Positions 34,446-43,549 of a stretch of DNA of 64,000 nt are shown piece by piece. Within the stretch, counting starts at the first letter, position 1. Each line of letters begins with the position of its first letter. Origin of the DNA: Anaerocolumna sp. AGMB13025 (GTDB taxonomy: Bacteria; Bacillota; Clostridia; Lachnospirales; Lachnospiraceae); contig NZ_CP121445.1 in NCBI RefSeq assembly GCF_029689925.1, positions 5,886,501 through 5,950,500 of the forward strand, given 5' to 3'. The notes beneath the pieces were generated by a model that was not told where the DNA came from, did no database searches, and saw nothing but the letters and a program-made list of their open reading frames with translations. The position numbers and the translations under genes were made by a program.

Positions 34446-35729
34446 ATGAACACGGTTAGTAAGATTATATATGTTAAAGCAAACAGATTAATACTCTACA
34501 CAGTAGTATTATACTTTATTTTATTTACTTTTTGCCTGTCAGACAAAGCCAAAGCAGAAAGCAGCGAATTTACCGTAGAAAATGGTATACTGATAAAATA
34601 TTCCGGTAAAAGTGAACATGTAACAATTCCTGATACCGTTACGAGTATTGGGAGCTCGGCTTTTTCAGGTTGTATAAATTTAAAAAATATAACAATTCCA
34701 AGTACTGTAACAAGCATTGGAAATTCGGCTTTTTCTTCCTGCACTAATTTAGTAAAGATTAAAATTCCCGATTCTGTGACGGTTATCGGAGAAAGTGCGT
34801 TTAACGGCTGCAGTAAATTGAGTGAAATAATAATACCAAAAGGCATAACCCAGATAGAATATATGACCTTTTATAAATGCAGCAGTTTAATCAATGTAAC
34901 CATACCAGATTCCGCTATAACCATTGGCCCATGGGCTTTCAGAGGCTGCCGAAGTTTAGAAAGCGTAGTTATACCGGATTCTGTTACTGCGATTGACCAT
35001 ATGGCATTTTTCGACTGTAAAAACTTAACTGACATTAAGCTTTCAAAGTCCATAACAAATATCGGATACCGTGCTTTTAATAATACAGCCTGGATAGACG
35101 CCAGGAAAAAAGAAGATAAATTCGTTGTGATAAACGGTATTGTAATTGATATCAGCAGCAGTCTGAAGGGAAAAGTAACGATTCCTTATACTGTTACAGC
35201 AATTGGGGAAGGGGCATTTGAAGACTGTGTCACTATTACAAGTATTATAATTCCTTCTTCCGTTACAACTATAGAAAAGTCTGCCTTTGAAAGATGCAGT
35301 AAACTAAAAAACATAAAAATACCAGATTCTGTAAAGGAAATCGGTATCTGTGCATTTCAGGAATGCACATCCCTGGAAACAGTTCAGCTTCCATCTACGA
35401 TTACGAAAATCAGTGATAATACGTTTGATTGCTGCAGTAGTTTAACAAATATAACAATTCCCAAAAAGGTTACCAGTATAGGCACCTTCGCTTTTTACAA
35501 ATGCCATAGTTTAAAAAGTATAATAATTCCTGATAACGTTACAAGCATGGGTGTTCATTCTTTTTCTTATTGCAGCAGTTTAACAAGCATAACAATACCG
35601 GCTTCGGTAAAAAATATTGGCTCTCCTTTGTTCGTCAACCGCAATAAAGCATTAACAATTAATTGTATTAAAAATACTTATGCATATTCATTTGCCAGAA
35701 AATATAAAGTTAAGTATACCTTAATATAA
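34446..35729 (+). CDS. BspA-like leucine-rich repeat protein
   Basis: 427 aa. N-terminal signal sequence (LYTVVLYFILFTFCLSDKAKAE) then about 13 LRR_5 repeats of roughly 23 residues with the pattern VTIPDSVTSIGxxAFxxCxxL. Such proteins are secreted or surface adhesins in Treponema, Bacteroides and clostridia. One interrupted repeat near residue 215-235 (NTAWIDARKKEDKFVVINGI) is the usual mid-domain insertion. It ends with YAYSFARKYKVKYTLI; there is no LPXTG or other anchor. Ligand unknown. AGAGG lies before the ATG. Confidence 0.92.
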   Translation: MNTVSKIIYVKANRLILYTVVLYFILFTFCLSDKAKAESSEFTVENGILIKYSGKSEHVTIPDTVTSIGSSAFSGCINLKNITIPSTVTSIGNSAFSSCTNLVKIKIPDSVTVIGESAFNGCSKLSEIIIPKGITQIEYMTFYKCSSLINVTIPDSAITIGPWAFRGCRSLESVVIPDSVTAIDHMAFFDCKNLTDIKLSKSITNIGYRAFNNTAWIDARKKEDKFVVINGIVIDISSSLKGKVTIPYTVTAIGEGAFEDCVTITSIIIPSSVTTIEKSAFERCSKLKNIKIPDSVKEIGICAFQECTSLETVQLPSTITKISDNTFDCCSSLTNITIPKKVTSIGTFAFYKCHSLKSIIIPDNVTSMGVHSFSYCSSLTSITIPASVKNIGSPLFVNRNKALTINCIKNTYAYSFARKYKVKYTLI

Positions 35730-35753
35730 TTATGGTCTGATTATCTGATGTGT

Positions 35754-35784
35754 AAAAGGCCGGTCCCAGCAGGACCAGCCTTTT
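35754..35784. terminator. Bidirectional terminator
   Basis: AAAAGGCCGGTCC-CAGCA-GGACCAGCCTTTT, a stem with one mismatch and A/T-runs on both flanks, between the converging LRR and thrS genes. Confidence 0.88.
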
Positions 35785-35798
35785 ATCGTATAAATGAA

Positions 35799-37751
35799 TT
35801 ATTGTTCTACTTCAATCTTCTTAATCTCTTTCGTTCTGATTTCCTTGCAGATATCGTTAACAAATGTATCGAGAGGTTTCTGTCCTTCATCTCCAAGGTA
35901 ACGGCTTCTTACAGACACTAAGCCTTCTTCTTCCTCTTTCTGTCCTACTACTAAAAGATAAGGCACACGGTCAAGTCTTGCTTCGCGGATCTTATAGCCG
36001 ATCTTTTCTGCACGTTCGTCTACACTGCTGCGGATTCCGTTATCTTTTAATTCACCTTCGATTTTCTTGGCATATTCATGATATTTTTCAGAAATCGGAA
36101 GTACTCTTACCTGTTCCGGACATAACCAGGTCGGGAACTGTCCTGCGTATTTTTCAATCAGCCAGGCAAGGGTTCTTTCATAGCAGCCAAGGCTGGTTCT
36201 GTGAATGATGTAAGGACGAACCTTATCACCGTTCTGATCGATATAATACATATCAAACTGTTCTGCTATAATCGCATCCCATTGTATGGTAATCATGGTA
36301 TCTTCTTTACCGTATACATTCTTAGCCTGGATATCTACCTTTGGACCATAAAAGGCTGCTTCGCCTTCTGCTTCCGTAAATGGAATGTTAAGTTCTGTAA
36401 GCACCTTACGGATTCTGCCCTGAGTTTCTTCCCAGATTTCTTCTGTACCAATATATTTTTCCTTATTGGTAGGGTCCCATTTTGATAAACGGTATGAAAC
36501 ATCTTCTTCCAATCCTAAAGTCTTTAAGCAATATCTTGCCAAATCAAGACATCCTTTGAACTCCTCATCCATCTGATCCGGTCTTACAATTAAGTGACCT
36601 TCGGAAATGGTAAACTGACGTACACGGGTTAAACCATGCATTTCACCGGAATCTTCATTTCTAAAAAGTGTTGAAGTTTCACCATATCTAAGGGGTAAGT
36701 CACGGTAAGATTTCTGGCTTGCTTTATATACATAATACTGGAATGGACAGGTCATCGGGCGAAGGGCATATACTTCTTTATCCTTCTCTTCGTCTCCTAA
36801 AACAAACATACCTTCCTTATAATGATCCCAGTGACCGGAGATTTTGTATAAATCACTCTTAGCCATAAAAGGAGTCTTCGTTCTTAAATAGCCTCTCTTT
36901 TCTTCCTCATCTTCAATCCATCTTTGAAGTGTCTGCATGATTTTTACACCATTTGGCATAATGAGAGGAAGTCCCTGTCCGATAACATCAACGGATGTAA
37001 ACAGTTCCATTTCCCGGCCTAATTTATTATGGTCACGCTTTTTGATATCTTCCAGATGAGCAAGGTATTCTTCCAAATCCGCATTTTTCGTAAAGGCAGT
37101 TCCATAAACTCTGGTTAACATCTTATTCTTTTCACTGCCTCTCCAATAGGCACCGGAGGAAGAAATCAGCTTGATTGCTTTAATTCCTTTGGTACTCATT
37201 AAATGAGGTCCTGCGCAAAGGTCCACGAAATCCCCCTGACGATAAAAGGATATAACCGAGTCCTCTGGAAGGTCACGGATTAATTCTACTTTATAAGGTT
37301 CGCCTTTTTCCTCCATAAGTTTAATTGCTTCTTCTCTTGGAAGTGTAAAACGTTCCAGTTCTGCGCCTTCTTTGATAATCTTCTTCATTTCCTTTTCTAA
37401 GGCGTCCAAAGCGGCACGGTCAAAAGGCTCTGTATCAAAATCATAATAAAAACCAGTATCGATAGAAGGTCCGATTGCCAGTTTGGTATCGGGATATAAG
37501 CGTTTTACAGCTTCTGCGAGTACATGGGAAGCAGTATGTCTGTAAGCTGCTTTTCCGGCTTCATCATGAAAGGTTAATATATTTAAGTCACAATCCTCGG
37601 AAACTACGGTACGTAAATCCACAACTTTTCCATTTATCTCACCGGCACATGCCATTCTGGCAAGACCTTCACTGATATCCGCCGCAATGTCTATAACGGT
37701 CATAGCGCTGTCATACAGCTTTTCTGATCCATCCTTTAATGTTATCTTCAT
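35799..37751 (-). CDS. thrS: Threonyl-tRNA synthetase
   Basis: 650 aa, full length. Order: TGS domain (1-62), editing domain with HTASHVLAEAVKRLYP and DLCAGPH, class II core with motif 2 around TCPFQYYVYK and RNEDSGEMHGLTRVRQF, motif 3 GCYERTLAWLIEKY, and anticodon-binding domain from about 545. All key zinc and active-site regions look intact. Preceded by a T-box leader (37960-38240), so expression should rise when uncharged tRNA-Thr accumulates. Confidence 0.98.
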   Translation of the reverse strand: MKITLKDGSEKLYDSAMTVIDIAADISEGLARMACAGEINGKVVDLRTVVSEDCDLNILTFHDEAGKAAYRHTASHVLAEAVKRLYPDTKLAIGPSIDTGFYYDFDTEPFDRAALDALEKEMKKIIKEGAELERFTLPREEAIKLMEEKGEPYKVELIRDLPEDSVISFYRQGDFVDLCAGPHLMSTKGIKAIKLISSSGAYWRGSEKNKMLTRVYGTAFTKNADLEEYLAHLEDIKKRDHNKLGREMELFTSVDVIGQGLPLIMPNGVKIMQTLQRWIEDEEEKRGYLRTKTPFMAKSDLYKISGHWDHYKEGMFVLGDEEKDKEVYALRPMTCPFQYYVYKASQKSYRDLPLRYGETSTLFRNEDSGEMHGLTRVRQFTISEGHLIVRPDQMDEEFKGCLDLARYCLKTLGLEEDVSYRLSKWDPTNKEKYIGTEEIWEETQGRIRKVLTELNIPFTEAEGEAAFYGPKVDIQAKNVYGKEDTMITIQWDAIIAEQFDMYYIDQNGDKVRPYIIHRTSLGCYERTLAWLIEKYAGQFPTWLCPEQVRVLPISEKYHEYAKKIEGELKDNGIRSSVDERAEKIGYKIREARLDRVPYLLVVGQKEEEEGLVSVRSRYLGDEGQKPLDTFVNDICKEIRTKEIKKIEVEQ

Positions 37752-37774
37752 AAATAATCTCTCCTTATACTATT

Positions 37775-37959
37775 TGATATTTCTTTCATCTCCAGAATCC
37801 CCTGGCAGCTGGTCATCATTTTCTCGATCGCATAGAAAGAGTCTGCCTCGCTAGACTCTAGCGCTGACGCGCTGTCATTTTAGTGACAACTTCCAATAGC
37901 ATGCCATGCGCATCCCACCAGTCGGGCTTTTAATTTTACAGGATAGTTGAGGAACTTTC
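37775..37959 (-). other. Hairpin-rich segment between T-box terminator and thrS
   Basis: About 185 nt not needed for a T-box. Contains AGAGTCT...AGACTCT, TGTCA...TGACA, GCGCTGACGCGC and, at the T-box end, TTTTACAGGA...TCCTGTAAAA. No ORF. Could be an inserted palindromic repeat. Confidence 0.45.
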
Positions 37960-38240
37960 CTGTAAAATAAAAAAATCCCGTCACTTCCGATTGCCTGATT
38001 GCAGCTTCGAAAGGGACGAGACATATCTCGCGGTTCCACCCTTGTTGGTATTTAACCTAATAGAATACTGATTTATTCGGTTAAATTCCCACTTCATTCG
38101 ATTATAACGTAATCAACGGACCGGATTGGGGTCACTCAGAGGTAGTCTTCGGATGCCGTCCAATAAGATATTCTCAGCTTATCATATCTCTCTCTGCAAT
38201 GTTTGGCATCTTACTCGTCTCATCAACGTATTCATATATT
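37960..38240 (-). promoter_or_regulatory. T-box riboswitch of thrS
   Basis: The conserved T-box AAGGGTGGAACCGCG is at 38043-38029 on the minus strand, followed by a terminator stem ending in a T-run near 37970. Upstream is a long stem I region; ACC at 38143-38141 in GACTACCTCTGAG is a candidate Thr specifier. It binds uncharged tRNA-Thr and switches terminator to antiterminator. Confidence 0.93.
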
Positions 38241-38295
38241 GTTTGATATTTTTTATTATAGCATTGTAAAACTCTTTGTCAAGAGGGAGTTTCTC

Positions 38296-39114
38296 TCAAC
38301 GCTTGGGTAGCGTAGGATGCATAATCTTAATTTTTCTGAATAAGAACATGGCTATGATAAGGGGTGGCGTTGAACCTGCAATTGCCAAAAGGCATCCCTT
38401 GGATAAACTCATTTCTATTCCAATTATCGATGCCCCTCCATCAAAGCACTGCCCTATTACCAATGCGAACCAGTCTACCAGCATATGAATGATGATTGTT
38501 GACCAGATATTTCTGCATATGACAAAAATTGTTGCGAGAAGTACACCTGAGGCTGTTGCATTGATCACCTGTACAACCAGGGTTATAGGCGGAACAAAGA
38601 ATATATTTGTAAAATGCATTGCCCCAAAAATCGCTGCTGACACGAATATTGCTTTTAATGTACCTTGATAGGTAGGATGATCCTGCTCCAATAAATTATT
38701 CAGTACGAAGGCTCGAAAGGTGATTTCCTCATTAACTCCAACCATGAACATATTAAGTGTAAATATGATAAAAATAATCGGTGCTTTCGGAATAAGAGTC
38801 TTTAAGTCCACTCCAATGTTACCGGCTATTGCTCCGCCTATCCCTATAAACAGAAATGGAATGCCTAATACTAACCCCAGCCCTAAGCCCTTTTTTCGAA
38901 AACCTGCGCCATCCCAGATACCAATGACGCGAATAACTGCCAGGCAGAATACTGTAATGATTATGTCACCAATCAGTTTATCTATTCCCATACCCGGCTT
39001 ATCATCCCATAAAAAAAAGATGGAAATAACAAAAGTAATCATACAGACTATAGCCGAAAATATAATTTTATGTTTTTTAGAAAATGCTTTGATTGTTTGC
39101 TTTAATGTAACCAT
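38296..39114 (-). CDS. CPBP-family intramembrane metalloprotease
   Basis: 272 aa, about eight TM helices. The CPBP (Abi) motifs are present: NEEITFRAF (EExxxR), FGAMHF and IHMLVDW, providing Glu and His ligands for catalysis in the membrane, as in Rce1-like prenyl-protein proteases. GGGGAC lies before the ATG. Bacterial members often process peptides or confer self-immunity to bacteriocins; no bacteriocin gene is seen nearby, so the role is open. Confidence 0.9.
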   Translation of the reverse strand: MVTLKQTIKAFSKKHKIIFSAIVCMITFVISIFFLWDDKPGMGIDKLIGDIIITVFCLAVIRVIGIWDGAGFRKKGLGLGLVLGIPFLFIGIGGAIAGNIGVDLKTLIPKAPIIFIIFTLNMFMVGVNEEITFRAFVLNNLLEQDHPTYQGTLKAIFVSAAIFGAMHFTNIFFVPPITLVVQVINATASGVLLATIFVICRNIWSTIIIHMLVDWFALVIGQCFDGGASIIGIEMSLSKGCLLAIAGSTPPLIIAMFLFRKIKIMHPTLPKR

Positions 39115-39738
39115 ATTGTCCCCTTTTTTTGTAAAATACGATCATTAAATTGATTGGACAAATCCATTCAGTCTAATGCAAAAATTATCAGAATTTTTAT
39201 ATATGAGCAACCTTAGTAGCTTTCTTTTCCCAGTAAAAAGCTGTTTATCTTCATTAATACGCTTTATCTTTCCGTTTTCCTCCCATGATTAAGTTACATC
39301 ATATTCCTTCCAATAAAATTGTAATTCTTTTGTTTTCAAATGATTCACTCCTTAAATAATAACTCTTTTACATTTCCTAAACTCTGATTAACAGTAATCA
39401 TGCTGCGAAAAGACTTCACTTCTTTTCCACGTATTTTATCAAAATTAAATACCAACTGGTTTGAAATCTCTTTTTTTTACAATATTGCTCATATTATTTT
39501 ATAATACCACAAATTTCCAAGCCAATCAAACAATTCCATCTTGTAATCTGATATACCCTACCGCCCACCTCTCTGATTCTTCCTACTCTATTATGAATGG
39601 AGCTCATGATTATTATCATTATAAAAATTATGAAGGAACCTTTTTAAGAAATCTCTTTAAGAGACTTCGAATTGCTATGATATGATAATTACTATTAGCT
39701 TAAAACTAAATCTTAATCATTTAAAAGAAGGGACAAAA
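39115..39738. other. Intergenic region with possible gene debris
   Basis: No intact gene. On the minus strand near 39350 a ribosome site is followed by a short frame (TTG start, KTKELQFYWKEYDVT, stop), which looks like the first codons of a lost gene. Otherwise AT-rich with no structure I can name. Confidence 0.35.
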
Positions 39739-39816
39739 AACTACCGGCTGTTCGGGATCCTATCGATATCCCCTTTGCAGGGTGTACGCCGATAGTATTC
39801 CAAACAGCCGGTAGTT
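39739..39816 (-). terminator. Terminator of the glycosyltransferase gene
   Basis: AACTACCGGCTGTT and AACAGCCGGTAGTT form a perfect 14-bp stem with inner pairing ACTATCG/CGATAG, followed on the minus strand by TTTTTTG. It lies 25 nt after the stop. Confidence 0.85.
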
Positions 39817-39840
39817 GTAATTTGTTAACTGGTTTAAATC

Positions 39841-41061
39841 TCAGGTATGAAATAAGTGACTGATCTTTTTCGTCTCATATGCGGCACGCTGTTCGGATAT
39901 GGTATCCCTATGCATGACCTCTTCATAAACCCGTTCCACATTACGGGCAAACTCTTCGGAGGAGTATTTTTGCATTTTGAGTTTCGCGTTTTCGCCATAG
40001 GTTATACCATTATTACTAAAAAAGATGGTATCTAGTCCCTTTATCAGTTCATTTCGGTCAGTAAAATCATAGCCATTCCAGCCAAACACTAAAATATCCT
40101 CGAGGCATTTATCTTTTTTAGCCACCACCGGCAGACCTGCTGCCATGGCTTCAATGTATGTCAGCCCCTGGGTTTCACTCTGGGACGCACTAACAAATAC
40201 ATCCCCAAGCTGATAAAACAGTCCGATGTTATCCCAGGGCTGAGGTCCGGTAAAGATAATCTTATCCTGCATCTTCAGATCGGCGGCCATCTGTTTTAAA
40301 TGCTCCATCTCCGGTCCGCCGCCTACAATCAAGAACTTGACCTGTTCCCTGGTTTTCATATAGTCCGGCATAGCTTCAATGATTTCGGATATATTCTTTT
40401 CCTTTGATATTCTGCCTAAATAGAGAAGTACTTTATCTTCGGCCTTAATGCCAAACTGCTTTCTTAACTGAAGTACTTCTTCTCTTTTATAAAGCTCTGG
40501 ATTGAATTTTCTTAAGTTTACTCCGGTAGGGACTACGGAAATATCCTTGAATACACTATACTTAAGCAGCAGCTCCCGGACTTTTTCTGTAGGAACGATT
40601 ACCTGCTCTACGGTATTACAGCATATTTTGGTAAATATCCGTACAAAGGCTTTGGCCCTTTTATCCAGTGTCTTAATGTGGGTAATATAATGGGTATAGT
40701 CCTCATAGATCGTATGGTAGGTATGAACCATCGGTAATTTTAGTTCCTTTGCCATAATGCGTCCGAATATTCCTAATGAAAATTCTGTATGGGTATGGAT
40801 TAAATCCAAATTCAGTTTTTTAATAAGGGAAGCCAATTTCGGCTGATAAAATAACCCAACTCTTCTTTCCGTAATCAATACACAGGGCAGACTTGGTACC
40901 CGAAACACATTATGTTCAAAGGCTGGCGCTCCCGGTGTTGTGGTAGTAAATACGTATACCGTGTGGCCGATTTCCTCTAGTTCATTTTTTAACATATATA
41001 CCGAATTGGCAACACCGTTAATTTCAGGATAATAAGTCTCTGTAAATAAACCTATATTCAA
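39841..41061 (-). CDS. GT4-family glycosyltransferase, likely glycolipid synthesis
   Basis: 406 aa, GT-B fold. The N-domain begins GLFTETYYPEINGVANSVYML, typical of monoglucosyl-diacylglycerol and mannosyl-lipid synthases; the C-domain has VLLYLGRISKEKNI and the E-x7-E nucleotide-sugar motif in SETQGLTYIEAMAAGLPVV. There is no TM helix, so it is a peripheral membrane enzyme. The start is TTG at 41061 after GAGGAG; no better ATG is near. The exact acceptor (diacylglycerol or phosphatidylinositol) is not certain. Confidence 0.9.
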   Translation of the reverse strand: MNIGLFTETYYPEINGVANSVYMLKNELEEIGHTVYVFTTTTPGAPAFEHNVFRVPSLPCVLITERRVGLFYQPKLASLIKKLNLDLIHTHTEFSLGIFGRIMAKELKLPMVHTYHTIYEDYTHYITHIKTLDKRAKAFVRIFTKICCNTVEQVIVPTEKVRELLLKYSVFKDISVVPTGVNLRKFNPELYKREEVLQLRKQFGIKAEDKVLLYLGRISKEKNISEIIEAMPDYMKTREQVKFLIVGGGPEMEHLKQMAADLKMQDKIIFTGPQPWDNIGLFYQLGDVFVSASQSETQGLTYIEAMAAGLPVVAKKDKCLEDILVFGWNGYDFTDRNELIKGLDTIFFSNNGITYGENAKLKMQKYSSEEFARNVERVYEEVMHRDTISEQRAAYETKKISHLFHT

Positions 41062-41134
41062 TGCTAACTCTCCTCTTTCCCTATTAAGCTATATATTCCT
41101 GTTAGCTTTATAATATAACAAATTACTGTCCGGT

Positions 41135-41527
41135 TCAACTATTTCCAATTAATTTATCCTTTTCCAGAATGTGATGCACAAGCCAGTCATTTAAAAATTC
41201 CAGTAATCCAAGCAGCGCAGCAGCCTGGTTGTGATCCATCTGTTCAAAATCATAGGTATTTAGTTTCTCAATAAAATCAATATGTTCCACCTTATGTGAC
41301 AGAAGCTTTTTGTAATGGATACTCTGCATATATGCCTCTTCATCAGAAAAATGCTTAATGGCATATTCCTTTAAATTAGTAATTATTTTTACAATATTGT
41401 CAAATTTATCTGCTATGAATTCATCCTTTAACACCTGATATGCTTCGTCCGCAATCCGGAATAACTCCTTGTGTTCATCATCAATTAGTTGAATCCCGGT
41501 ATAATATTCCTCTTTCATTTCGTACAT
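41135..41527 (-). CDS. Bacteriohemerythrin
   Basis: 130-aa four-helix di-iron protein that binds O2. Ligand pattern present: His in IQLIDDEHKELF, HFSDEEAYM (HxxxE), HKVEHIDF (HxxxH) and HHILEKD (HxxxxD). ATG 41527 is preceded by AGAGGG; an upstream extension is unlikely. In strict anaerobes such proteins scavenge or sense oxygen. Same direction as the glycosyltransferase but 70 bp away, so it may be separate. Confidence 0.93.
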   Translation of the reverse strand: MYEMKEEYYTGIQLIDDEHKELFRIADEAYQVLKDEFIADKFDNIVKIITNLKEYAIKHFSDEEAYMQSIHYKKLLSHKVEHIDFIEKLNTYDFEQMDHNQAAALLGLLEFLNDWLVHHILEKDKLIGNS

Positions 41528-41637
41528 AGATATCCCTCTTTCTCCTTCGCATAGTAATGACACTTTATGGTTTCCGAATACCCTTCCTTAATCCTATTCC
41601 ACCCTCTTTTAAATGTGAGAGATTTTTTCATTTCTCT

Positions 41638-42318
41638 TCATAAATGAACCGGTACTTTATCCTTTATCACCATACTGTCCATAGCCACCTCACAATCTAC
41701 TGCCAGTATGTGGACTCCACACTCAGCCGCTTCCCTTAAGGCTTTGCCAAATTCCGGATCGGTAAGGTCATTTGGCTCAAAGGATGTAACATCTTTCATC
41801 TGAACCACGAACACCAGATAAGCAGCATATCCATCCTCTAAGCACTGACATAATTCCCTGATATGCTTCACCCCCCGCTCTGTTGGTGCATCAGGAAATT
41901 TTACAACTCCATTCTCTTCTAACGTTACCCCCTTTACTTCCATAAATATTTTCTCTTTCTCTGTTTCTATGTAAAAGTCAAATCTGGAATTACCATAGGT
42001 TTTCTCAGGCTTAAGGTATGTAATGTCTCCAAATAAACCGCCGCGCTTAAGCCACTCGGAAACAGCCTTATTGGGAGCCTGAGAATCCATATTGATAAAC
42101 CGTTTCTCCTTTATCACCCCTATTACAGAATACTTTGTTTTTCTGGACTGGTTATCTGCCTTTTGGACAAAGACCGTTGCACCAGGAATCAGCAGTTCCC
42201 TGCATCTTCCAGTATTCTTTACATGGCAGATCTCCACTTTTTCGTCTATCTCTACTAAAGCAATAAACCGGTTTGGTCTGGATAAAAATTTGCCGGCTTG
42301 TACATTTTTATAATTCAT
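41638..42318 (-). CDS. sfsA: SfsA family DNA-binding / nuclease-like protein
   Basis: 226 aa, normal length. Characteristic HVKNTGRCRELLIPGA near residues 33-48, and the nuclease-like core RFDFYIET...FMEVKGVTLEENG with D and E-x-K residues of the PD-(D/E)XK type. Originally linked to sugar-fermentation gene expression in E. coli; the real role is unclear. The 5' region is an unusual repeated element shared with murB; the ribosome site (GGGTG) lies inside it. Confidence 0.95.
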   Translation of the reverse strand: MNYKNVQAGKFLSRPNRFIALVEIDEKVEICHVKNTGRCRELLIPGATVFVQKADNQSRKTKYSVIGVIKEKRFINMDSQAPNKAVSEWLKRGGLFGDITYLKPEKTYGNSRFDFYIETEKEKIFMEVKGVTLEENGVVKFPDAPTERGVKHIRELCQCLEDGYAAYLVFVVQMKDVTSFEPNDLTDPEFGKALREAAECGVHILAVDCEVAMDSMVIKDKVPVHL

Positions 42319-42437
42319 AATTTACACCCATTGCATTATCCCAGGTGACCTGGGATAATGCCACAAATAAGAATGTATGAAAGATTCTCAGTGTGTCAAC
42401 CTTTCTTATAATATATTTCTTTCACGCTTGCTCCCAT
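42319..42437 (-). repeat. 5' element shared with murB, sfsA copy
   Basis: Ends exactly at the sfsA ATG. In mRNA sense it holds GAATCTTTCATACATTC, TTATTTGTGGCA, the perfect hairpin TTATCCCAGG-TGA-CCTGGGATAA (strand-symmetric) and GGGTGTAAATT before the ATG. About 85% matches the region before murB (58019-58250). Confidence 0.75.
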
Positions 42438-42796
42438 ATTTATTAGAAACCAAATTCATGGTATTTTTATCCTGTAACTAAATGCGTTTTTTCAACATTT
42501 CATTTCTTCGACAAATTCCGCTGTATTTACAGGGTTTGTCCCTTTTTTGTAATGCTTTATTATAACATTTCTGAATTTATGAATCAATCATTTTCCAATT
42601 CAGAATTTTTAAATTATTTTGTAATTTTATTATATTTTATTGTTTTTTTGGTAAAAATTTATATAAGTTTTACTTTATTTTTCCACGGGTATCACTTATA
42701 ATGGAACTGATAATTATTTTTTAGAAAGAAATTCTTGTAAACTGTATAACAAATAGCAGTAATTGCATATACTGTTTAACGAAAGGAAGTATGAAC

Positions 42797-43087
42797 ATGA
42801 AAAAATTTGGAAAGTTTTTATTTGGTACAGTATCCGTTGCAACAGTAGCTGCCGGAGCTTATTATTTGTACAAAAATTTAGTAAATAAGGACTCTTCTGA
42901 TGATTTTGATGAATTTGAAGATGAATTTGAAGACTTCGACGCCGAAGACGAGGATACTACTGATCAAAACAAAAAAGATACAAGGGAATATGTGTCAATT
43001 AATATAACTTCAGAAGGATCTGACCAAAGTGCAGCAGAAGATATTGCAACCGCCTCCGAAATCACTTCTGAGGAAGAGGAAGAATAA
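42797..43087 (+). CDS. Small acidic membrane-anchored protein
   Basis: 96 aa, not a family I can name. One N-terminal TM (FGKFLFGTVSVATVAAGAYYLY) then a strongly acidic tail (FDEFEDEFEDFDAEDED and a run of Glu at the end). It resembles YtxH-like small envelope proteins in build only. The second ATG (42797) is chosen because GGAAG is 7 nt upstream; the first is 1 nt away. It has its own terminator. Confidence 0.75.
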   Translation: MKKFGKFLFGTVSVATVAAGAYYLYKNLVNKDSSDDFDEFEDEFEDFDAEDEDTTDQNKKDTREYVSINITSEGSDQSAAEDIATASEITSEEEEE

Positions 43088-43095
43088 ACATAAAA

Positions 43096-43134
43096 TGACC
43101 GCTTAATTCAGTTATGGATTGGCGGTTATTTTTT
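43096..43134 (+). terminator. Terminator of the acidic protein gene
   Basis: TGACCGC...GCGGTTA stem followed by TTTTTTG, 10 nt after the stop codon. Confidence 0.75.
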
Positions 43135-43179
43135 GTTTTTATATAAAGATTTTGGTTTAAAAGCCCTTTTAGGTTGTGA

Positions 43180-43387
43180 AATGGGGCTGTTGCAAAATAT
43201 AGGATACCAACCCTGGGCATAGAATAAGGATTATATTTTGCAGAAATTTTGTTCCAAGTTCGCGCGAATATGCGGCTGCATTCTCTTTCTTGCAGCCATT
43301 CGCGCATACTTTACACAAAATTTTTGCAAAATATAATCCTTATTCTCTCCCAGGTAATTTAGTCTTTTGATTTGCAACAGCCCCATT
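43180..43387. mobile_element. MITE-like repeat, long copy
   Basis: 208 bp with 17-bp perfect terminal inverted repeats (AATGGGGCTGTTGCAAA). Both ends and subterminal blocks (TAAATTACCTGGGAGAGAAT; GCCCAGGGTT) match the short copy at 14507-14599. The extra middle forms a second hairpin around ATGCGCGAATGGCTGCA / TGCAGCCGCATATTCGCGC. No ORF. Likely mobilised by a transposase encoded elsewhere. Confidence 0.7.
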
Positions 43388-43549
43388 AATTTAGTTTATT
43401 TAGGGCTTTTTACTTGAATTTATTCCTTTTCTCTTTAACTAATTTTTTAATCACTCTGCTTTTTTTACATTATGAACAGACTGGCAATAAATTCTTAAAC
43501 ACATTCTATTATTTTTATTTAGAGATACATCCCTAATCTTTTCGAACCA

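Noticed and set aside
39461-39685. 74-codon plus-strand ORF with hydrophobic start
   Set aside because: Begins at TTG without ribosome site and no recognisable protein features beyond an AT-rich hydrophobic stretch.
43062-43307. 81-codon minus-strand ORF
   Set aside because: Runs through the end of another gene, a terminator and the MITE; no start signal.
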